Origin: JAZKFR01 sp040386295
Lineage (GTDB): Bacteria > Pseudomonadota > Gammaproteobacteria > Burkholderiales > Rhodocyclaceae
Direction: 5' to 3'
DNA: 43,824 nucleotides
Assembly: GCA_040386295.1 (NCBI GenBank)
Contig: JAZKFR010000075.1
Coordinates: 1 to 43,824, forward strand
Below, piece by piece: positions 16,095 to 24,410 of the stretch. Below the pieces are notes generated by a model that saw nothing but the letters and a program-made list of their open reading frames with translations, was not told where the DNA came from and did not search any database. Position numbers and translations under genes: made by a program. The first letter of the stretch is position 1. Every line of letters begins with the position of its first letter.

Positions 16095-17951
16095 ATGGCT
16101 GAACGATTTAACGAACACCTCAATGAGCAGCAAGCCAATGAGCAACTTAGCTTGCCCCTCAGCGCCCAGCGCAACGCGCTCTTGTCTTGCCTCAACCCGG
16201 GTCAGAGCGGCGAAATTGATCTTGTTTTAGTGCACGGTTGGGGGCTGGGTCGTTTGGTGTGGGCGCCTGTGCTAGAGGCGCTTTGCGCGCACTACCGCGT
16301 ACACCTATTCGATTTGCCCGGCTACGCTGGTGCGCCGAGTCAAGCCGATTTTCTGCGTGCAGCACAGCAGTTAAACGCTTGCCTGCCGGCCAACAGCGTG
16401 CTCTGTGCCTGGTCGCTGGGCGCTATGTTGGCCTTGCAAGCCGCGTTGTTATGCACGGTCGACGCAGCCGACGCGGCGCTCGGTGCAGCCGCTACTTCTT
16501 CTGTGGCGCGCACTGCCAGCTTGCGTCAGCGTCGCATTAGTCGACTGATTCTCGTCGCGGCCACGCCCTGTTTTAGCCAACGCAGTGATTGGCAGCATGC
16601 TCAGCCGCCAGAGGTTCTGGCGCACTTTGCCCAGGCGGTGGCAGATGACAGCGCTAGCGCCTTACGCCGCTTTATCAGCTTGATCAACCAAGGCGACGCG
16701 CAGGCGCGCAGGATTAACCGTCAGCTCAATGCAATCGTATTCGAGCAAAGCGCTGTTTCTGCTAGAGCGCAGCCGCCTGCTCAGAGCACTTTGCAACAGG
16801 GCTTAGATTGGTTGGCGACGCAGGATTTACGCGCAGCGCAGTACGCCACGCTGCCGCCCACTCTGCTCGTGCATGGCGCTTGTGATGCCCTGATCCCGCT
16901 CGCGGCGGCGCAGTGCTTGCAAGCCAAACTGCCCGAGGCGCAACTCATTGTCTTGCCGCATGCGGCGCACACCCCGTTTTATTCCGATCCGCAGCGTTTT
17001 GTCCAAGCGATCATTGATTTTTTATCACCCCCCGCGCCGCCAGATCTGCCTGCGCAACTCAGTGCACAACTTGTCGCACAAGACACGCAGCAGCAAAAAC
17101 TAAGGGTGCGCAGAGCTTTTGACCGTGCCGCCCAGCGCTACGATGAGGCTGCGTTGTTGCAGCGTGATGTCTGCACGCAACTGTTTGCCGGGCTGACTTC
17201 GACCGTCGAACAGCGCTCGCCCGCAGGCAGCACAGCGAGGCCGAATTTGCGCGTACTCGACGCCGGTTGCGGCACCGGCTATGGCATACGTTTGCTCAAA
17301 GCGCATTGGCCGACAGCACAGTTCATTGCGCTTGATTTCGCGCCCGCCATGCTCCAGCGCTTGCGCGGTCTGTGCGCCGTTTCTGATACTGATGCTGAGC
17401 TTGCTGCGGAAAATTTAGGCGCTAACTTGGCGCCCAGCACGCTGCCCTTGGTCTGCGCTGGCGATTTAGAAGCGCTGCCGCTGGCGGCGCAAAGCGTGGA
17501 TTTGTTGTGGTCTAGCTTGGCGATTCAGTGGTGTGCGCTGCCCTTGGCGCTCAGCGAAATGTTGCGTGTTTTGCGTCCAGGCGGGCAGCTGGCGTTTAGC
17601 ACCCTAGCGGCAGGCAGTTTTGACGAACTCGAGCGTGCTTTTAGCGGCATAGATCCCGCCCTGCATAGGCGGCGTTTTTTGACAGTAGAGCGCATCGAAG
17701 CCGCGCTTAAACAATGCGCCGTGCAGCATCTGCGCTTACGCCAACAACGCATCACGCAGTATTTTCCAGAGCTCAAAAGCCTGTTGCGCAGCATCAAAGC
17801 CATCGGTGCAAACACCGTCGGTGCCGGTGCGCGCAAAAATATGATGGGGCGCGCCGCCTGGCAAAAACTCGAAGCCGCTTACGAAACTCAGCGTAGCGCG
17901 GCAGGTCTTCCGCTCAGTTATGAATTGATTTTTGTCTATGCAGAAAAATAA
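16095..17951 (+). CDS. bioHC: BioHC fusion: pimeloyl-ACP methyl ester esterase + malonyl-ACP O-methyltransferase
   Basis: 618 residues carrying both enzymes that open and close pimelate synthesis on the fatty-acid machinery. The N-terminal half is a BioH alpha/beta hydrolase: VLVHGWGLGRLVW, nucleophile S107 in CAWSLGAM, acid D264 in GACDALIP, H292 in HAAHTPFY. The C-terminal half is BioC: FDRAAQRYDEAALLQ, SAM site VLDAGCGTGYG (about 388-398), and the diagnostic end with GANT, MMGRAAW and GLPLSYELIFVYAEK. All catalytic residues are present. ATG 16095 has GGA 7 bases before the gap to it; ATGs at 16059 and 16068 overlap the bioF end. The 14-base overlap with bioD implies coupling. Each half is somewhat longer than the stand-alone enzymes. 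Confidence 0.93.
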   Translation: MAERFNEHLNEQQANEQLSLPLSAQRNALLSCLNPGQSGEIDLVLVHGWGLGRLVWAPVLEALCAHYRVHLFDLPGYAGAPSQADFLRAAQQLNACLPANSVLCAWSLGAMLALQAALLCTVDAADAALGAAATSSVARTASLRQRRISRLILVAATPCFSQRSDWQHAQPPEVLAHFAQAVADDSASALRRFISLINQGDAQARRINRQLNAIVFEQSAVSARAQPPAQSTLQQGLDWLATQDLRAAQYATLPPTLLVHGACDALIPLAAAQCLQAKLPEAQLIVLPHAAHTPFYSDPQRFVQAIIDFLSPPAPPDLPAQLSAQLVAQDTQQQKLRVRRAFDRAAQRYDEAALLQRDVCTQLFAGLTSTVEQRSPAGSTARPNLRVLDAGCGTGYGIRLLKAHWPTAQFIALDFAPAMLQRLRGLCAVSDTDAELAAENLGANLAPSTLPLVCAGDLEALPLAAQSVDLLWSSLAIQWCALPLALSEMLRVLRPGGQLAFSTLAAGSFDELERAFSGIDPALHRRRFLTVERIEAALKQCAVQHLRLRQQRITQYFPELKSLLRSIKAIGANTVGAGARKNMMGRAAWQKLEAAYETQRSAAGLPLSYELIFVYAEK

Positions 17952-18693
17952 AAGCGCGCAGCAAAACAGGGCTCGAATCGTGACACAAATCGCTGCTCAG
18001 TCAGCGCCCGGCATAGTGCAAGCAAAGCCCGCTTGGTTTGTCACGGGCACCGACACCGAAGTCGGTAAAACCTTCGCTGCTTGCGCATTATTGCGCTGGC
18101 TACAACGCCAAGGCCTACGCGCCGTCGGTATGAAACCGGTGGCTGCGGGTTGCGACGCAGACGGCGTGAACGAAGATGTGACGCGGCTAATCACCGCCTC
18201 GGCACCGCTCGACGCTCAGGCAAGCGCTGACATCAACCCCTATCTTTTTCAGGCGGCGATTGCGCCGCATATCGCCGCCAGAGAAGCTGGGCGTTGCATT
18301 GAAATCGAGCCGATCATTGCCGCTTTTAAGCGCTTGCAACAGCGTAGCGAGGTTGATGCACTGATCGTCGAAGGCGTGGGGGGATTCAAAGTGCCGCTCA
18401 ACGATCGCAGCGACACGAGTGACTTGGCCGTGGCGTTAAATCTGCCGCTGATTCTTGTCGTGGGTCTGCGCCTGGGCTGTCTTAATCACGCGCTGCTGAC
18501 GCAAGACGCAATCGCTGCATGCGGACTCACGCTATGTGGCTGGGTGGCGAATCAGATCGATCCGCAGATGCAGCAGGCCGAGGCGAACCTAGAGAGCTTG
18601 CAAAGCCGCATCAAGGCGCCCTTGCTTGGCTTTATTCCGCATGTCGCAGAAGCTCAGGCCAGCGTGCCAGAAATCGACTTTAAGTTGCTTTGA
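17938..18693 (+). CDS. bioD: Dethiobiotin synthetase BioD
   Basis: 251-residue ATP-dependent carboxylase that closes the ureido ring of DAPA to give dethiobiotin. P-loop GTDTEVGKT with K44, then GMKPVAAGC, NPYLFQAAIAPHIAA, the VEGVGGFKVPL motif and LVVGLRLGCLNHALLT are all standard. The first 30 residues are an extra, poorly conserved lead. ATG 17938 lies inside the bioHC 3' end. It is the last gene of the run; bioB (biotin synthase), often next in Burkholderiales, is not here. Confidence 0.97.
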   Translation: MQKNKSAQQNRARIVTQIAAQSAPGIVQAKPAWFVTGTDTEVGKTFAACALLRWLQRQGLRAVGMKPVAAGCDADGVNEDVTRLITASAPLDAQASADINPYLFQAAIAPHIAAREAGRCIEIEPIIAAFKRLQQRSEVDALIVEGVGGFKVPLNDRSDTSDLAVALNLPLILVVGLRLGCLNHALLTQDAIAACGLTLCGWVANQIDPQMQQAEANLESLQSRIKAPLLGFIPHVAEAQASVPEIDFKLL

Positions 18694-18705
18694 GTCGCCG
18701 AGTTG

Positions 18706-18740
18706 CTACGCCCTCTGCGCTTTTTGTGCAGAGGGCGTAG
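18706..18740. terminator. Strong hairpin after bioD
   Basis: Perfect 13-bp arms (18706-18718 and 18728-18740, CTACGCCCTCTGC and its complement) around a 9-base loop. It lies between bioD and the converging gene at 18868, consistent with an operon end. The T residues are in the loop rather than after the stem, so it is not a textbook intrinsic terminator. Confidence 0.6.
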
Positions 18741-18867
18741 GCGGGTTGCGCAGCATGAGTCCGTATCAGCGGCTAAGTTGTTGCTCTGTGTGTCGAACTG
18801 ACGCCGCGCTATTTTGTCTCGGTGCCGACTTTGCTGCTACTTGCGTCGATCAACACAGAAGAGCTGC

Positions 18868-20559
18868 TCAGGCCGGGGGAGAAGAATGTGCGTGCTGCGC
18901 TTGTGTTGTTTCTGCAGAGAGTTTTGCTATTAGCGCTTTTAGATTTTCGCGTGCAGAAGTCAGTGGACTTTCTTCGCTTAGGTCATAATTTAGGGCCATG
19001 TGCCCTCCTGCGCCCTGATGGTTACGCAGCGCAATATCAAGACGTTCATCAGGCTGCCAAGTAGGCAATCTTATGCAAAGTGCGTTGAGACTGTAGAAGT
19101 GTGTCTTTTGTTCAAGCTGCACCCTGAACTCAGGCTTTTTTTCTAAGACTGCAAGACAGTGTTTCTGGTAATCACTAGACAAATCATCAAGATTGTCTAG
19201 CTGCCCACTTGCCGGTTTAGCCACTAGGCCATAGGCTGCACGCTTGAGAGGCGGGAATGATTTGGTGCTGACAGGGACAATCGATGCTGCTAGACGCTTA
19301 GGGACATATCTATAGCTCCTATCCGACGACAGTTCGGCTTTCATCGCACGAATCGCGAAGAGAGCTGCTTCTAAGCGTGTTTTTTCGGCTTCGGTTTTTC
19401 CTTTGCCATCGCCGAAGCGCACGAAGATGTCAAAACAGCTATGTCCGCCCAGGGTTAAGCTTTGCAGATTCATCAACGCCGTAAACATTTTGCCATCCAT
19501 TTTTGACGGGGTCTGCGCGCTAGGGCGGTAGCTCAGTTGTACAAATAATTCTGTTGCGAGCAAAGGCTCGCCTGCTTGTGTTAATGCGTTGATGAGCGGC
19601 GCGAAGCTGCGCGCGAATGTCGAATAGTCATGCAAGGAAAGCCCTGCTCGATCGTGCTGAAGTATTCCGGCTGCCTGCCGCTTTGTCACATCAATCATGC
19701 TGTACAAACCAGCTAGAGCGAAGCGAGTGAAGTTGTGTAAGTGAGGCTTTAGGATCTCGATTAAAGCATTGGCCTCGGCTCTGTGGCCTTGCTGGTGTAG
19801 TCCTAATAATAAGGCGACGAACAGAGGTTTTTCGCCTTGGGCTATGCCTGTGGCTTCTAACTCAAGCAAAGTTTGCAGATTGCTGGTTTCGCTCAATTGC
19901 CTGTTTTGCAAAACTACCTGATACGCCGATAGGTAGTTTTTCTGGGCAATCAACGCCTGTATCAAAGGCACTCCGTTCTTGGCTTGGGGCGAACCCATTT
20001 CTGCTATTTCAGGTGAGATATCCGAGACCTCTAGAAAATCCCCTGGCTGGCTCATAAGCGCTGTTATCTCGTGTTCTGCCAAAGTCTGCTGGATGGGCAC
20101 GACTGCGTCCAAAGTGGTTGCGTGACCCGCGTCAGCTCGGGTGAATACGCAGAGTAGTTGTTCAATGATTGGGGCAACTATCTTCTCTAAGCTATTTTCC
20201 GGGCTCAAGGCGGCGCCCTCAAACGCTGCGGCCGGGAATTTTCGCGAGAAATCAGTGGGTAGGCTGTGTTGGGCTATTAGGCGCTGGCTGGCTTGTGCAG
20301 CCTGTTCGTCTGTGAAGCCGGCATTGGTCAACACCCTCGTTAATATTTCCTGCGTTGATTTAAATTGATACTCGACTCTTTCTATCTGAACGTTTGCGGC
20401 CTCAAGTACGCCATAACCTGGATCTAGAACTTGCACGAACGCCTCTAGTGTTGCCTCGCTTGCTGTGTGCACAGAACTACCCTCTGCTGCTGGTGTTGCT
20501 CCACTGTGCGAAGCAGAAGAGTCAAGCGAACTGGTGCGGCTTAGGATGTTTCCAAGCAT
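18868..20559 (-). CDS. Unknown protein, candidate T3SS effector with helical-repeat character
   Basis: I do not recognise a family. ATG 20559 is chosen because GGAG lies 8 bases upstream and the extension upstream of it has no ribosome site. The product has 563 residues, no signal peptide and no membrane helix. The first 35 residues are rich in Ser, Thr and Ala (SRTSSLDSSASHSGAT), as in T3SS export signals. Residues about 215-380 look like consecutive antiparallel helices of PPR/TPR type (NYLSAYQVVLQNRQL, FAPLINALTQAGEPLLATEL). The tail is polar (SAETTQAQHAHSSPPA). It is divergent from the LRR-like gene at 20742 and lies between complete housekeeping operons. The effector call is inferred from composition and from the T3SS in the same window. 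Confidence 0.6.
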   Translation of the reverse strand: MLGNILSRTSSLDSSASHSGATPAAEGSSVHTASEATLEAFVQVLDPGYGVLEAANVQIERVEYQFKSTQEILTRVLTNAGFTDEQAAQASQRLIAQHSLPTDFSRKFPAAAFEGAALSPENSLEKIVAPIIEQLLCVFTRADAGHATTLDAVVPIQQTLAEHEITALMSQPGDFLEVSDISPEIAEMGSPQAKNGVPLIQALIAQKNYLSAYQVVLQNRQLSETSNLQTLLELEATGIAQGEKPLFVALLLGLHQQGHRAEANALIEILKPHLHNFTRFALAGLYSMIDVTKRQAAGILQHDRAGLSLHDYSTFARSFAPLINALTQAGEPLLATELFVQLSYRPSAQTPSKMDGKMFTALMNLQSLTLGGHSCFDIFVRFGDGKGKTEAEKTRLEAALFAIRAMKAELSSDRSYRYVPKRLAASIVPVSTKSFPPLKRAAYGLVAKPASGQLDNLDDLSSDYQKHCLAVLEKKPEFRVQLEQKTHFYSLNALCIRLPTWQPDERLDIALRNHQGAGGHMALNYDLSEESPLTSARENLKALIAKLSAETTQAQHAHSSPPA

Positions 20560-20741
20560 TTTATTTCTCCAGAAATAGTCTGACTCAGATGTTTTGATTA
20601 TTAAGTGCGAGCCGCTGCTGATGCACGGCTTGCGCGTCCTAAAAAATAGCTGCGGGAATAAAATAAACGCACCTAAACTTAGTGGCGCAGAAAGCAAATT
20701 AGTTCCAAGCTGTGTGCACACAAAACCAAGAGGAGACAAAA
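20560..20741. promoter_or_regulatory. Shared intergenic region of two divergent effector candidates
   Basis: 182 bases, AT-richer than the flanking operons, with A-tracts (from 20641) and good ribosome sites at both ends (GGAG for the minus gene, AGAGGAGA for the plus gene). It must contain both promoters. I find no PIP/hrp-type box (TTCGC pairs). Confidence 0.5.
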
Positions 20742-22208
20742 ATGCTAGGAGCTGCTGTGAGTGCTGTGAGTGCTGTGAGCGCGCGAAGGTATGCGTCGTC
20801 GTATGAATTGTTGCCTCAGTTTGCTGCCCTTGAGGCTGTATCAGAAGCCTTTGTTTGCCTACAAGAAGCCTGCCTGCGCGCTATGCGTAACGACGATAGC
20901 GATGAGTTGGCGGCTGCTTTGGCGCAATTTGGAGAGAGAGAAGGCGTGACAGAAGGCGCGCCGGAAGCGATGCAGACGAGTTTGTTTTCTGCCTCGCAGG
21001 TGCGGCAATTGCTGCGTGCCTCTTATACGCTCGAAGCACGGCCAGCCAACCAAAAGAACCGCTTGCTCATCGTGGCCGAAGCGCTGAGGAGAAACTCTGA
21101 TCTTTCAGCGCAAGCGTGCTTAGATGATGACTTAAACGCTCTGGCAGAAAACTACGGCGACACGCGTTTGATTCAATTCTGTAATGGCAACGTGTCTGCA
21201 CTAAGTGCGTCTCTTCCTGAACTGGCTTTGGCTTTCCCCTCTGCGCAAGCGTACCGAGACGACGCAGCTCAGTGCGTTAGCAAATTGCTTGAGCAGATGA
21301 CGTTTATGCATTTGCAGACCTTGGATTTGTCTGGCTTGGCCTGTTTGGCGCCTGAGCAAGTCAGTGATTTTGTCCAGCGTATTTCGCCTGCGCTCAAGCG
21401 TCGGGTTGTGCGTTTGGATTGCACCGGGCTGCGTTTTACTCAGGCATTGACGCTGGGCATGTTGGCGGGTTTTTCGCAGTTGCGCGTTTTGATCTTGCAA
21501 AGCGCGCGTTTCGATCAGCCACAAGCCTTAGCCAATCTGTTCGACTCTTTGCCTCAGGAGGCGCAGTCGGCCTTGGACGAACTGCGCCTAATTGAGCCCT
21601 TGCTGGAATCTGCGCGTGGCGATGCTTCCGTTTTGCCTGGCGTCAGCTTGGCGCCATTTTTGAAGTTAACAAAGTTGTCGTTGCGCGCGCCCAGCTACGA
21701 CGCAAAGAATCGACAGATGCACGATACAGAGCTGACTGTGGCGGCAAGGCTATTGAGCACTTTGCCCAATCCGCACTTGCTCGAAGTCCTTGATCTTCAG
21801 AGTTTTCGCTTTGCCGAGCGAGCCGAAGATGACGCGTATAGCTTGGATTCTGTACTGAGCAGCATGTGCGGGCTACACGCATTGAGCTTGTCTGCATCGA
21901 TTTGTTGTCCGTTTGGTCTGATGAGCTCGCGCGTTTGGATAGAGGAATTTGCCTCGTCTGAGTTGTGTCGTGTTTTACGCCTTCTAGCCAAACTGTCGAC
22001 ACTAGATTCACTTGATTTGAGCGGAATCCGTGTGCTTAGGAAGCCGGCTCTTGAAGGCGATATTGTTAGTTCTGCCTTGAGTGTTTACCCGTCGCTAGTG
22101 AAGGCGATTGAAACGGTGTTTGCTGCTTCAAGGCTCAAACCTTTGCTTGATGGGCGTGAAGCGAGCTTAGCGTGCACGCCGACGCGGCCTGTCGCGATGA
22201 GCAGTTGA
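20742..22208 (+). CDS. Leucine-rich-repeat-like protein, candidate T3SS effector
   Basis: 488 residues, no signal peptide. The ATG at 20742 follows AGAGGAGA at ideal distance; the GTG 30 bases upstream has none. Residues 5-13 are a tandem Ala-Val-Ser repeat. From about residue 190 to 470 LxxLxLxx-type segments recur: MHLQTLDLSGLACL, RRVVRLDCTGLRF, SQLRVLILQSARF, LDELRLIEPL, LKLTKLSLRAPSY, LLEVLDLQSFRF, LHALSLSAS and LDSLDLSGIRVL. Spacing is irregular, with long inserts, so this is a degenerate ribonuclease-inhibitor-like LRR. No catalytic domain such as a novel E3 ligase is recognisable. Cytosolic LRR proteins in T3SS bacteria are often effectors, but that role here is inference. Confidence 0.6.
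   Translation: MLGAAVSAVSAVSARRYASSYELLPQFAALEAVSEAFVCLQEACLRAMRNDDSDELAAALAQFGEREGVTEGAPEAMQTSLFSASQVRQLLRASYTLEARPANQKNRLLIVAEALRRNSDLSAQACLDDDLNALAENYGDTRLIQFCNGNVSALSASLPELALAFPSAQAYRDDAAQCVSKLLEQMTFMHLQTLDLSGLACLAPEQVSDFVQRISPALKRRVVRLDCTGLRFTQALTLGMLAGFSQLRVLILQSARFDQPQALANLFDSLPQEAQSALDELRLIEPLLESARGDASVLPGVSLAPFLKLTKLSLRAPSYDAKNRQMHDTELTVAARLLSTLPNPHLLEVLDLQSFRFAERAEDDAYSLDSVLSSMCGLHALSLSASICCPFGLMSSRVWIEEFASSELCRVLRLLAKLSTLDSLDLSGIRVLRKPALEGDIVSSALSVYPSLVKAIETVFAASRLKPLLDGREASLACTPTRPVAMSS
20754..20780 (+). repeat. 9-bp tandem repeat at the start of the LRR-like gene
   Basis: Three in-frame copies of GCT-GTG-AG(T/C), coding Ala-Val-Ser, at residues 5-13, inside the presumed secretion signal. 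Confidence 0.9.
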
Positions 22209-22229
22209 TGTTGTTGTGAATTAGCCTAT

Positions 22230-22296
22230 GACGAGTTTGCTGCGGAAGCTTGAATTTAGCTTGACTCTATTTGTGCCACCGATCAGCAAACTCGTC
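22230..22296. repeat. 13-bp inverted repeat downstream of the LRR-like gene
   Basis: GACGAGTTTGCTG (22230-22242) and its exact complement (22284-22296) separated by 41 bases. It starts 22 bases after the LRR-like gene and ends 63 bases before the helicase gene. No T-run follows; it could be a terminator stem, a binding-site pair or the remnant of a mobile element. Confidence 0.6.
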
Positions 22297-22359
22297 TCAC
22301 CTCGGCTTCAGTCAATGCTGCCTTCTGGTAGCATGCGCGCTCTTTCTGACGGTTAGCCC

Positions 22360-24336
22360 ATGCTTTTTTCTCTTGCTGATTTTTTCTCTTCTACCGGCCC
22401 GCTTGCGCAGGGGGTGCGCTCCTATCGTTTGCGTCCGCAGCAGCTTGAAATGGCTGAACGGATTGCGGCGGCGATTGCCGAAAATCGGGTATTCATTGCC
22501 GAAGCGGGCACGGGCACGGGTAAAACCTACGCGTATTTGGTTCCGGCTTTGCGTTCTGGCGGCAAGGTGATTGTCTCTACCGGGACTAAAAATTTGCAGG
22601 ACCAACTGTTTTTTCGCGATATTCCGACCCTACGCGCGATCCTCGCCGCACCGCTGAAAACGGCTTTACTCAAAGGCCGTGCCAACTACGTTTGCCATTA
22701 CCACTTGGAGCGCGCGCTCGATGAGGGTCGTTTTGCCGCGCGTGAGGATGCGGCGTATGTGCAACGCATCGCGCGCTTTGCCAAAGAAACGCAGAGCGGC
22801 GATAAGGCCGAGTGTGGGGATGTGCCGGAAGCTTCTTCGGTCTGGCCGATGGTGACGTCCACACGCGACAATTGTTTGGGGCAGGAGTGTCCGCACCATA
22901 AGGCGTGCTTTGTTTTAGCCGCACGGCGCGAGGCTTTGGCGGCGGATGTGGTGGTGGTCAACCATCATTTATTTTTTGCCGATGTGATGCTGCGTGATGA
23001 AGGCATCGCCGAATTGTTGCCGGCGTGTAATACGGTGATATTTGATGAGGCGCATCAACTCCCCGAGACCGCCAGTTTGTTTTTTGGCGAGCAGGTGTCG
23101 ACGGCGCAGGTACTCGATCTGACGCGTGATGTGCGGGCTGAAGCCCTGCTTACCGCGCGTGATTGCCTGGATCTGCCGCCTTTCTGCGCGCGCCTGGAAA
23201 AAGCGGCTAAGGATTGGCGCTTGGTTTTGCCGCTGGAAGCCGCGCGTTTTACCCTGGCGCAGTTGACGGCCTATGCGGGTTTTGCTCAGGCGATGCAAGG
23301 CTTGCTCGATGCCTTAGCGGCGTTAAGCGCGCTGCTTGAAACCCAGGCGCAACGCGGCGAGGGGTTGGAGCGTTGTTGGCGCCGCGCGCTTGATTTGTCG
23401 GCGCAGTTTCGTCGTTGGCAGAGCGGGCAGGGTGGGCAAGAAGAGGGCGCTGAGTTTGTCCGTTGGGGCGAAAGTTATACGCACTCTTTGCAGCTCAACG
23501 CGACACCGTTGAACATCGGCAGCTTGATGCAGAAGCAGATGGGCGGTCATCCGCGTGCTTGGATTTTTACTTCGGCGACGCTGACGGTGCAGGGAAGTTT
23601 TGCCCATTATTGCGCGCAAATGGGTTTGCACGGCGGGTCGCCTGAGTCGGCGCAGGCGCCTGAATCGGCAAGCTGGGAGAGTCCTTTTGATTACGCCAAG
23701 CAGGCTTTGCTCTACGCACCGAGTAATCTGCCCGACCCGAATAGCGCGCAGTTCACCGAGGCGGTGGTGAAAGCCGCTTTTCCTGTTGTGCAAGCGAGTG
23801 GTGGCCGCGCTTTTTTTCTGTGCACTTCTTTGCGTGCGATGCGCAATACACACGCTCTGCTGGCCGACGCTTTAGCGCGCGCGGGTTTGAATCTACCTTT
23901 GTTATTGCAGGGCGAGGGCAGTAAAAACGAGTTACTCGAACGCTTTCGCCGTTTGGGTAACGCGATTTTGGTCGCCAGCCAGAGTTTTTGGGAGGGTGTT
24001 GATGTGCGCGGCGATGCGCTATCGCTGGTTGTCATCGATAAATTGCCGTTTGCCCCACCGGACGACCCCGTCTTGGCGGCGCGCATTGAGCGCATGAAGC
24101 AGCAAGGCCAGAACGCGTTTATGGACTATCAACTGCCGCGCGCGGTAATCAGCGTTAAGCAGGGCGCGGGTCGTTTGATTCGTGATGAAAGCGATCGCGG
24201 CGTGTTGATGATTTGCGATCCGCGTTTGCTAACGAAGTCTTATGGCAAGCAGATTTGGCGTAGCCTGCCGCCGATGAAACGGACACGGGTATTGGCCGAA
24301 GTAGAGGCATTCTTTGCGCCGCAAACGCCGCTTTGA
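22360..24336 (+). CDS. YoaA/DinG-family iron-sulfur DNA helicase
   Basis: 658-residue XPD-like superfamily-2 helicase with 5'-3' polarity expected, acting in replication repair and R-loop or damage tolerance. Motifs in order: RPQQLEMAERI (Q-motif), EAGTGTGKT with K55, VSTGTKNLQDQL, four Cys at 112, 172, 177 and 183 that form the 4Fe-4S site (last three as C-x4-C-x5-C), VVVNHHLFF, FDEAH at 228-232, then LCTSLRAMRNTH, SFWEGVDVRGD and QGAGRLIRDESDRG. It is shorter than E. coli DinG and closer to YoaA. It lies 74 bases before the ATP-grasp-like gene. Confidence 0.92.
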   Translation: MLFSLADFFSSTGPLAQGVRSYRLRPQQLEMAERIAAAIAENRVFIAEAGTGTGKTYAYLVPALRSGGKVIVSTGTKNLQDQLFFRDIPTLRAILAAPLKTALLKGRANYVCHYHLERALDEGRFAAREDAAYVQRIARFAKETQSGDKAECGDVPEASSVWPMVTSTRDNCLGQECPHHKACFVLAARREALAADVVVVNHHLFFADVMLRDEGIAELLPACNTVIFDEAHQLPETASLFFGEQVSTAQVLDLTRDVRAEALLTARDCLDLPPFCARLEKAAKDWRLVLPLEAARFTLAQLTAYAGFAQAMQGLLDALAALSALLETQAQRGEGLERCWRRALDLSAQFRRWQSGQGGQEEGAEFVRWGESYTHSLQLNATPLNIGSLMQKQMGGHPRAWIFTSATLTVQGSFAHYCAQMGLHGGSPESAQAPESASWESPFDYAKQALLYAPSNLPDPNSAQFTEAVVKAAFPVVQASGGRAFFLCTSLRAMRNTHALLADALARAGLNLPLLLQGEGSKNELLERFRRLGNAILVASQSFWEGVDVRGDALSLVVIDKLPFAPPDDPVLAARIERMKQQGQNAFMDYQLPRAVISVKQGAGRLIRDESDRGVLMICDPRLLTKSYGKQIWRSLPPMKRTRVLAEVEAFFAPQTPL

Positions 24337-24343
24337 GCGGCGT
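24325..24343 (+). terminator. Small hairpin overlapping the helicase stop codon
   Basis: ACGCCGCT-TTG-AGCGGCGT, an 8-bp perfect stem with a 3-base loop, covering the TGA. GC-rich but with no T-run, so a weak terminator or mRNA 3' stabiliser at best. Confidence 0.35.
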
Positions 24344-24410
24344 CCATTGATACTGTCCTGCTGCTGTGCGCGCCTTGTTAATCAGTTTTCTTGCTTAAAG
24401 TGATTGTGCT

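Noticed and set aside
20560..20739. Longer version of the helical effector candidate
   Set aside because: The 60 extra residues lie in the divergent promoter region; GGAG precedes the ATG at 20559.
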